This document shows positions 7,973-13,528 of a stretch of 13,528 nucleotides of DNA, in pieces. Source of the DNA: Dehalococcoidia bacterium UBA2160 (GTDB lineage: Bacteria; Chloroflexota; Dehalococcoidia; Lucifugimonadales; UBA1123); contig DCWO01000012.1 of assembly GCA_002328865.1 (NCBI GenBank), forward strand, positions 21,183 through 34,710, in the 5' to 3' direction. Every line of letters begins with the position of its first letter. The first letter of the stretch is position 1. The notes below the pieces were generated by a model. The model was given only the letters and a program-made list of their open reading frames with translations, did no database searches and was not told the DNA's origin. Position numbers and translations under genes: made by a program.

Positions 7973-8479
7973 CTAGTGCGTTTCCGCGGCAATCAAGCGA
8001 CGCTTGAGAGGAATCCGTTCGGCGCCTTTGCCGAACCCAGTCATGCTTCCATTGCTTCCGATCACGCGATGGCACGGCACGATTATCGGCAGCCGGTTCC
8101 TCGCCATCGACTGTCCGGCGGCGCGTGGCGCACGAGGATTGCCCGCCTGTTCGGCCAGCCAACCGTACGTCCGGGTCTCTCCATGCGGAATGGATTGGCA
8201 TGCTTTCCAAGCTGAACGGTAGAACCGGGAGGCGTCCGATAGGTCCACCGCCACGTCCTCGAACGTTTCGTGTTCACCCTCGAAGTATCGTTGTAGGCGG
8301 TCGCGGAGATCGACGAACCTCTCGGGTTCATTTGCAGCATCCGTTACCTCGGCGCCCAGCTCAAGATAGCATTCGTCCGGCGTTTGTTGGGGCAGCGTGC
8401 TGCGCCTTAATCCAACGTCCGAAGCCAGCAGGCCCATCCATCCCAGCGGCGTCTCGAAAATGTCATAGTATCGGTTCAT
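7973..8479 (-). CDS. ogt: Methylated-DNA--[protein]-cysteine S-methyltransferase
   Basis: Suicidal DNA repair protein that moves the alkyl group from O6-alkylguanine to its own Cys. It is 168 residues long, the normal size for Ogt. The active-site motif PCHRVIG places the acceptor Cys at 136. It is preceded by the helix-turn-helix with the Arg/Asn region (AAGQSMARN, Asn128) and followed by GSMTGFGKGAERIPLKRRLIAAE, ending with the conserved Glu. The N-terminal half (TPLGWMGLLAS...GLRRSTLP) is the family's less conserved domain. ATG 8479 lies 6 nt after the transglutaminase-like gene's stop, and its Shine-Dalgarno overlaps that stop, so it is last in the moxR operon. Its link to the other operon members is probably positional only. 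Confidence 0.95.
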   Translation of the reverse strand: MNRYYDIFETPLGWMGLLASDVGLRRSTLPQQTPDECYLELGAEVTDAANEPERFVDLRDRLQRYFEGEHETFEDVAVDLSDASRFYRSAWKACQSIPHGETRTYGWLAEQAGNPRAPRAAGQSMARNRLPIIVPCHRVIGSNGSMTGFGKGAERIPLKRRLIAAETH

Positions 8480-8485
8480 CAGTCG

Positions 8486-8492
8486 TCACCTC
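8486..8492 (-). promoter_or_regulatory. Shine-Dalgarno GAGGTGA for ogt
   Basis: On the - strand GAGGTGA contains the TGA stop of the transglutaminase-like gene and lies 6 nt before the ogt ATG. The arrangement suggests translational coupling. Confidence 0.7.
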
Positions 8493-11074
8493 GCCTGAGC
8501 CGGTTGTCGGCTGGATCGCATTGGCGCGAGCCGGCCGAAAGCTCTGCCGATCAGACTCCACCTCGCGTGATTCCAAGCCGTGTTCAGTTCGTCCACCGCC
8601 ACGTCGTCCGGATCGTCGTCGTTCTGTGTCGCATGACGCCCGTACCTGGCAGCCGCGTATCGCGCGGAGATGTGCCTTACTCCGTCCGCCGCTGACGGAA
8701 CCGCTTGCCCGATGACCAAAGCGTACTCCCAGGGAGTTTGGTGCGGCCGGCGACGAAGCCCGGCGATGAATCCGAGGCGACTCATCTTCGCGTAGAGCCG
8801 CTCCTCCGTCGAAAAGCCGCCCAATCCAAGATTCCACAGGAATCTGGCCAGCAGCGCGATGACGGCAAGCGTCCCGACAACGATGGCCGTCGGAACCAGG
8901 AATCGGGTAACGTCGAATGGCAGATTGGCGAAACCTGCGCCACCGCCCGCGCCCTCTTCTTCGAACCCCTCCGCGGCTGGGTCCAGCAAATCGTTGATGT
9001 TCACTTCAAGCGGATCGTTTTCGCCGAAACCTGGCGGCAGATCCACGAATATGGATTCCGGTAGGACGCGTTCGTGCTCGGGCCAGTTGGGCGTCGGCTC
9101 AAAATCGATCCAGCCGTATTCAGGGAAGTAGGCCTGAGCCCACCCGTGGCTGTCCGAGTCTTTGATGAAACGGATCTCCGAGTTCGGCTCGAATTCGCCG
9201 GGAGCGTATCCTGCCGCCAATCGCGCTGGCACGCCTACCGCGCGCAACATTACTGTCATGGCGGATCCGAAATAGTCCGAGTAACCCTCTTTGGACACAA
9301 ACAGGAAATGGTCGACGCCGTCAGTCTCGCGGCCATCGGTTTCACGTGGCGGCGCGTCGATGTCTTGAGAGTACGTGAATTCTGGACCGCGCAAATAGTC
9401 CTGGATAGCCAGGGCTTTGTCCATCGGGTTGTCCAAACCCCCGGCGATCTCTTCGGCCTTGTTCCGCACGCGCTCCGGCAGCGTCGGCGGAAGCTGAAGG
9501 TAGTGGTCCGAAATGAAACTGTTGTATTCGGCGTTAGCCCCTCGCAGGTCGTCGTCGGTGGCCACGGACACCATGGAGATCACCCCGTACTGGGCGTTCT
9601 GAGGCAGACTGTCTTTGAACAGCCAAGCCACCAGGTCGGGGGCGATCTGGGCTTTGCGCTGGAGCTTTATGGTATCGACATCGCCGTCGTCGTCTTCGGT
9701 CAACTCCAACAAGACGAGGTCTTCGGGCAACCTCCCGGCCACGAACACGTCTGCAGGCTCGAGTCTCGGCTGGTTGATCTCGATACGAAACTCCTGAGCG
9801 AGCTGCTGTATCTCCACCGGGTACCAGGCGTCGATGGAGGGATCGTTCAATGTGATTACGAACTCCCTCGGATCCAGCGACTCAACGGTGGCCGGCCTGC
9901 TCACCCAATCGAATCCTCCGCCCGACAAGAATTTCCGCGAATCGAAACTGAGTTGGACGGTCTGTTCCATGTCCTGGCGTCTTCTGTTGTCGATGCTGGG
10001 TGGAGGCAGCAGAGACGGCCCGACGTCTAACCGTTCGGTGCCCGAGGCGATCCATCCTTGAGACGTGTAGTAGTTGTAGGTCTGAGAGAGCCAGTATGAA
10101 GGATATTCGGTGTCTGCCCAGGCGACAATGTCACCGCCGAAAGAAATCTTGCCCATGAACGGCAGGGTCTTGCCGAAGAACCTGCCCATCGTGTCTTTCC
10201 GCGAAGGGAGAGTGGAGAACAGGCGAGTGAATACGGTCTCAACGCGGGCGACCGGCGTGCGTCCCGTACGCCAGAGGTCCGCTATCGGATCCGACACGAT
10301 CACCTTCAGCGGCAACAGCGCCGCGGCGGACAGCACTAACAGACTGAACCACAGCGAGGCGTGGAGCGTCAACCAACTGCTGGTCGGTGTGAAATCGATC
10401 TTCAATCTCCGCCAGACTTCATGCTTTCGCATCGAGTCCATGCGCACAACCAGCAGCATCGCCATCAACATGAACAGGAAGAATCGAGCAGCGAACTGGT
10501 CAGGCAGGAAACTTAGGTTCGTGAGGATCGCGATCCCGGCGAGCACAACGGCGACCCACACGTTGTTCCAACGGAATATGAACCACGAACTGAAGAAACC
10601 CAGAAGCCAGGCGGCGATCAGCAACAGCATGACGAAGGGCAGCAAGTCGGTGCTTATCCCGCCGCCCACCGCTGCGTCGTACCAGACATCCAATCGATCG
10701 AAGAGCTCACCCATACGGTCGCCGAGCGATTCACCGTCAACCATCGACGAAGCTTTCCAGAGGATGAATAGTGCGCCCAGCGCCAGTCCCGCTATATGCA
10801 TCAGAATCCAAGGGACGCGTATCTTTGCCAGACCCAAACCGACCAGCGAAGCAAGCAGCATCGTCGACGTGAGGCCCGGAATGTCAACCCACTCTGCTGC
10901 GGTGATCGACTCGCTGACTATCGAAAGAGTCACGGCCAGGATGGCAAAAGTCGCCCAACCCTGACTCGGGCTGACTCTTTGGACAAATACCAGGACGGGA
11001 TGGCGTCGCCGAACGCCTGGCTCGCCTTGTCGTGGGGGCACTATGAATCGAGTCGTGGCGCTCTGACTGCTCAC
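8486..11074 (-). CDS. Membrane transglutaminase-like protein (DUF3488/TgpA type, DUF4129 C-terminus)
   Basis: An 862-residue membrane protein. The N-terminal DUF3488/TgpA-like part has about seven membrane helices (near 41-57, 68-84, 90-106, 145-167, 172-190, 197-211, 240-259). A large extracytoplasmic region contains a transglutaminase core, about 540-665, with GSAMTVMLRAVGVPARLAAGY, then SHGWAQAYFPEYGWIDFEPTP. A final helix (about 725-747) leads to a cytoplasmic DUF4129-like tail with FSTEERLYAKMSRLGF and TPWEYA. At the expected catalytic Cys there is Ser599 (codon TCG); His643 is present and Glu659 stands where Asp is usual. The triad spacing of 44 and 16 residues is as I recall for Pseudomonas TgpA. 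The start is GTG 11074, overlapping the DUF58 stop as GTGA. Enzymatic activity is doubtful; a peptidoglycan or envelope role is inferred from the family. Confidence 0.9.
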   Translation of the reverse strand: MSSQSATTRFIVPPRQGEPGVRRRHPVLVFVQRVSPSQGWATFAILAVTLSIVSESITAAEWVDIPGLTSTMLLASLVGLGLAKIRVPWILMHIAGLALGALFILWKASSMVDGESLGDRMGELFDRLDVWYDAAVGGGISTDLLPFVMLLLIAAWLLGFFSSWFIFRWNNVWVAVVLAGIAILTNLSFLPDQFAARFFLFMLMAMLLVVRMDSMRKHEVWRRLKIDFTPTSSWLTLHASLWFSLLVLSAAALLPLKVIVSDPIADLWRTGRTPVARVETVFTRLFSTLPSRKDTMGRFFGKTLPFMGKISFGGDIVAWADTEYPSYWLSQTYNYYTSQGWIASGTERLDVGPSLLPPPSIDNRRRQDMEQTVQLSFDSRKFLSGGGFDWVSRPATVESLDPREFVITLNDPSIDAWYPVEIQQLAQEFRIEINQPRLEPADVFVAGRLPEDLVLLELTEDDDGDVDTIKLQRKAQIAPDLVAWLFKDSLPQNAQYGVISMVSVATDDDLRGANAEYNSFISDHYLQLPPTLPERVRNKAEEIAGGLDNPMDKALAIQDYLRGPEFTYSQDIDAPPRETDGRETDGVDHFLFVSKEGYSDYFGSAMTVMLRAVGVPARLAAGYAPGEFEPNSEIRFIKDSDSHGWAQAYFPEYGWIDFEPTPNWPEHERVLPESIFVDLPPGFGENDPLEVNINDLLDPAAEGFEEEGAGGGAGFANLPFDVTRFLVPTAIVVGTLAVIALLARFLWNLGLGGFSTEERLYAKMSRLGFIAGLRRRPHQTPWEYALVIGQAVPSAADGVRHISARYAAARYGRHATQNDDDPDDVAVDELNTAWNHARWSLIGRAFGRLAPMRSSRQPAQAR

Positions 11075-12309
11075 GAGCCGGCCTCTGGCATTTGGTTGGG
11101 CAAGGTGTAGGTTTGGCTGAGGGCGAGAGGAATGCTGTCACCCTTCCTCACCAAAAATGGTGCGATCCCGGCGCTATGCAACTCCGGGATCAGGGATACA
11201 GGGTCGAACATGCTCCCAAAGCTCTGGGCATCGAGAAGGATGACGGCGACCTTGACGCGTCGCCGTACAAGCTCCTTGAGTCCGTTGATCCATCCGGGGT
11301 GGTGAGACGAGGTTATGACGACAAGGGAACTGTGGTAACCCCAGAGTTGCTCTTCATGCGGCAGCAGTTCTTCCAACGAAGTCGTGCCTTCGGCCTTGCT
11401 CATTGCAAGGAATTCCATGATCCGGTCGAATTGGCCCGATCCGGTTTCGGCCGGCAACGCGTATCGTTGGTCGCCGTAGGCGATCAACCCTGCCGGCAGT
11501 TGAGCGTCAAGGTACTTGCGCGCCAATGACGCGGCGATGGACACGGCGTACTCGTCGGTGCTCTCATCCAGTTCACCGGCCTGGACATCTCGGTGAAGGT
11601 CGACTAGCAGCCACACGTCGCTTGATAGTCCCAAATCGAATTCCTTGGACATCATACGGCCCATCCGTGCCGTACTCGCCCAGTGTATTCGGCTGATGCT
11701 ATCTCCGAACGCGTATTCTCGTACGCTGGCCGCATGAGGCGTCAAATCGTGGGAGCGGCGTCTGGAAGAGCTCTCCCCGGAAAGATGGGACGCTGGGATG
11801 GCGAAGCTCGGAAGTTCGTAGATTCGAGGATAGACGATCAGTGAGTCGGTGTCGCCAAAAAGCCGTTCCCGTCTGAACAGTCCAAATGCATCGGTGTTGG
11901 AGACCCGAACCGGGCCGAGGGTGTAGATGCCGCGCTTTCTGGCCGGCGCCATGCTCAACCAGGACCGGAACGCGCGACTGGAAAGCGTGACAGCCATGCC
12001 GTTGGAGTAGCCGGGGATGTCGCTTAGGTCCTCTACTTCGAGCACCGGTTTCGGCATCTTGCTGAGGTTGCGAATGGTCAGTCGCTCTTCGACGTCGTCG
12101 CCGACGCGAACCCGTCGGGAGCGACGGTCCACCGCTACGCGGAGGCCGCGTATGTTATACCAGTTCCACGCAAAGCTGAGCACAGTCGTGAGCGCAAGAA
12201 TGTACGCCAGCCTGTAGAACAGTCCGAACCCCGTTGCCAATCCTGTGAATACCGTAAATGCGGCGAGGAGGATTATCAGGTAGAACCTATTGAGGAGATA
12301 TATCTTGAT
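11071..12309 (-). CDS. DUF58 domain protein, probable non-canonical ATC start
   Basis: About 412 residues if started at ATC 12309-12307. The first canonical start, TTG 12240, would give 389 residues but cuts off a hydrophobic segment (YLLNRFYLIILLAAFTVFTG) that DUF58 proteins normally have before the second helix (FYRLAYILALTTVLSFAW). ATC sits 6 nt after a GCGAGG Shine-Dalgarno; the TTG has none well placed. The next part is a beta-rich region, then the DUF58 signature VREYAFGDSISRIHWASTAR (about 197-216) and KEFDLGLSSDVWLLVDLHRD, the latter resembling a von Willebrand A-type fold. Products of this family are encoded with MoxR ATPases and are thought to be their partners; the exact role is unknown. 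The stop overlaps the next start by 4 nt. Family is certain; the start codon is not. Confidence 0.88.
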   Translation of the reverse strand: MKIYLLNRFYLIILLAAFTVFTGLATGFGLFYRLAYILALTTVLSFAWNWYNIRGLRVAVDRRSRRVRVGDDVEERLTIRNLSKMPKPVLEVEDLSDIPGYSNGMAVTLSSRAFRSWLSMAPARKRGIYTLGPVRVSNTDAFGLFRRERLFGDTDSLIVYPRIYELPSFAIPASHLSGESSSRRRSHDLTPHAASVREYAFGDSISRIHWASTARMGRMMSKEFDLGLSSDVWLLVDLHRDVQAGELDESTDEYAVSIAASLARKYLDAQLPAGLIAYGDQRYALPAETGSGQFDRIMEFLAMSKAEGTTSLEELLPHEEQLWGYHSSLVVITSSHHPGWINGLKELVRRRVKVAVILLDAQSFGSMFDPVSLIPELHSAGIAPFLVRKGDSIPLALSQTYTLPNQMPEAGS

Positions 12310-12315
12310 CGGGAG

Positions 12316-12321
12316 CCTCGC
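12316..12321 (-). promoter_or_regulatory. Shine-Dalgarno GCGAGG for the DUF58 gene
   Basis: On the - strand GCGAGG directly follows the moxR stop, sharing its last G, and lies 6 nt before ATC 12309. The spacing matches that of the moxR and ogt sites, which supports initiation at or near ATC rather than at TTG 12240. Confidence 0.5.
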
Positions 12322-13292
12322 TAACTGCCGGGTCGATAGCCCGCCTGAGCGCCCGGTACGGGGACCTGGTCGATCGTGGCGGCGATTATCTCGGAACTGT
12401 CGACTCCCCGCATTCGCGCCGCGGCGGAGACGATGATGCGATGGCTCAACACCGAAACGGCGAGTTCTTTCACATCGTCCGGCAGTGCGTAGTCTCTGCC
12501 TCTAATAATCGCCAATGCCTGGGCGCCCCTGAACAACGCCAGCGATCCCCTGGGCGAGGCGCCGAGCGCGATGTCTGGGTGAACTCTGGTAGCCTCGACG
12601 ATCGAAACGACATATTGTTTGATCAGGTCGTCCACGTACACCTGTTTGATCGATTCTTGCAACTCCATGATCTTTCGGGCGTCCGCCACCGGCTGCAATG
12701 CGTCGATTGGATGGGCGAGCAGTTGGCCGTCGATGATCGCCAACTCTTCTTCTGTCGTCGGATAGCCCAGGCTAACGCTCAACAAGAACCTGTCGAGTTG
12801 AGCCTCGGGAAGAGGAAACGTCCCTTCGTATTCAACCGGGTTCTGGGTCGCCATGACCATGAACGGGCTGGGAACCTCGTGCGTGACGCCTTCGACGGTG
12901 ACCTGTCGCTCTTCCATCGCCTCCAGCATCGCCGATTGCGTTTTGGGAGTGGCCCGGTTGACCTCGTCCGCAAGCACGATCTGCGAGATAATCGGTCCGG
13001 CTCTGAACTCGAACTCCCCGGACTTCTGATTGTATATCGACACGCCGGTCACGTCCGTGGGGAGGAGGTCAGGTGTGAACTGGATGCGTTTGAATTCGCA
13101 CCCCACCGAACGGGCGATGCTCCGGGCCAGCATCGTCTTCCCGACACCCGGCACATCCTCGATTAGCGCATGTCCCTGGCACATCAGAGCGATCACGCCC
13201 AACTCGACCGAAGTGGGCTTTCCAACGATTACTTTCTCGACGTTTTCGATTATGTCTTGGGCTGTTTGTCTTGCCCGATCATGGTCCTGCAA
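12321..13292 (-). CDS. MoxR family AAA+ ATPase
   Basis: A 323-residue cytoplasmic ATPase of the MoxR branch of AAA+ proteins, thought to act as chaperones that mature or activate partner complexes. Walker A is GVGKT (49-53), Walker B is IVLADE (105-110), sensor 1 is Asn151 in ATQNPVEYEGTFPLPEAQLD, the Arg-finger region is LDRF (Arg168), and a sensor 2-like GASPRG lies in the C-terminal lid domain (AAA_lid_2). The length is normal and all nucleotide-binding motifs are intact. The start is TTG 13292, supported by AGGAG 6 nt upstream and by the family's usual N-terminus. It is first in the operon with DUF58, the transglutaminase-like gene and ogt; the DUF58 product is its likely client or partner. 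Confidence 0.95.
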   Translation of the reverse strand: MQDHDRARQTAQDIIENVEKVIVGKPTSVELGVIALMCQGHALIEDVPGVGKTMLARSIARSVGCEFKRIQFTPDLLPTDVTGVSIYNQKSGEFEFRAGPIISQIVLADEVNRATPKTQSAMLEAMEERQVTVEGVTHEVPSPFMVMATQNPVEYEGTFPLPEAQLDRFLLSVSLGYPTTEEELAIIDGQLLAHPIDALQPVADARKIMELQESIKQVYVDDLIKQYVVSIVEATRVHPDIALGASPRGSLALFRGAQALAIIRGRDYALPDDVKELAVSVLSHRIIVSAAARMRGVDSSEIIAATIDQVPVPGAQAGYRPGS

Positions 13293-13298
13293 CTGAGT

Positions 13299-13303
13299 CT
13301 CCT
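13299..13303 (-). promoter_or_regulatory. Shine-Dalgarno AGGAG for moxR
   Basis: On the - strand AGGAG lies 6 nt before TTG 13292, ideal spacing, and so supports a TTG start. No convincing -10/-35 pair was found in the bases between here and the tRNA gene, so operon transcription may start within this stretch from a non-consensus promoter or read through from the tRNA. Confidence 0.75.
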
Positions 13304-13429
13304 AAGATAATCCGGCGAATTGCCATCCGGCCATTCCACGGTCGTTTCCTGCGGTCCCTCGGCTTGTAATCCCGACAGATGCTGGGCGCGAATCGGCAAT
13401 TTTGTCTACTCGCATTGAACCTAGATACG

Positions 13430-13446
13430 AAAAATGCAGTGATGCA
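13430..13446 (-). terminator. Weak candidate terminator downstream of tRNA-Val
   Basis: On the - strand a TGCA-TCAC-TGCA hairpin is followed at once by five T residues. The stem is only 4 bp, so termination would be inefficient and some tRNA transcripts could continue into moxR. Confidence 0.25.
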
Positions 13447-13468
13447 GATTGTTTCGCCGCGAGAGGCG

Positions 13469-13528
13469 TGGTGGGCGATAGAGGACTCGAACCTCTGACC
13501 TTCTGTGTGTAAGACAGACGCTCTAACC
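13469..13528 (-). tRNA. tRNA-Val (anticodon UAC), 5' end outside window
   Basis: The 3' 60 bases of a tRNA on the - strand are visible. They contain the end of the D arm (GGTTAGAGC), an anticodon stem TCTGT/ACAGA around the loop CTTACAC (anticodon TAC), a T stem AGAGG/CCTCT around TTCGAGT, the 3' acceptor strand ATCGCCC, discriminator A and an encoded CCA. The acceptor strand implies a 5' GGGCGAT beyond the right edge, a common tRNA-Val start. Confidence 0.93.

Noticed and set aside
9074..10030. 318-codon open frame on the + strand, with others at 10110-10964 and 12441-13166
   Set aside because: They lie antisense to the transglutaminase-like and moxR genes, whose protein motifs are unmistakable. 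Their translations show no recognisable domain, so they are shadows of GC-rich coding.
13304..13468. Search for a -35/-10 pair for the moxR operon
   Set aside because: TATCTT and TATCTA occur on the - strand, but one abuts the Shine-Dalgarno and neither has a matching -35 at usual spacing.

Overview
The window reads as a GC-rich bacterial chromosome. DUF4012, tandem Ig-like lipoprotein repeats, an SNase-like domain fused to a C-terminal 'IKGN...YHVPGG...GWKRSKR' module, and a MoxR/DUF58/transglutaminase operon together suggest Chloroflexota (Dehalococcoidia or SAR202-like). That placement is inferred from protein style only. Start codons are unusually varied: GTG, TTG, ATG and possibly ATC.

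Left part (1-3966, + strand) encodes exported or envelope proteins. It opens with the 3' part of a DUF4012 protein. Ten bases later comes a lipoprotein made almost entirely of five Ig-like repeats. It is followed by a signal-peptide protein with an SNase-like domain that has lost most catalytic residues, plus a C-terminal 'sunset'-type module.

Middle (4024-7938, + strand) holds dnaE, the replicative DNA polymerase III alpha subunit, preceded by an extended -10 promoter and a strong Shine-Dalgarno site. Its stop codon overlaps a small DUF2007-like gene.

Right part (7973-13292, - strand) is one tightly packed operon transcribed leftward: moxR (AAA+ ATPase), a DUF58 protein, a membrane transglutaminase-like protein (DUF3488/TgpA type), and ogt (O6-alkylguanine-DNA methyltransferase). 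Junctions are 11 nt, a 4-nt GTGA overlap, and 6 nt. The first three form a widespread conserved trio of unresolved function, presumably chaperone-like or envelope related; ogt looks like a passenger. The operon converges on the dnaE unit with only 34 bp between stops. A tRNA-Val(UAC) gene on the - strand runs off the right edge.

I found no mobile element, CRISPR array or clear new multi-gene system. The points worth a second look are a nuclease-dead SNase protein, a transglutaminase with Ser at the expected catalytic Cys position, a DUF58 gene that appears to need a non-canonical ATC start, and a lipoprotein that stops inside its fifth repeat, with an alternative frame ending exactly on the next start codon.
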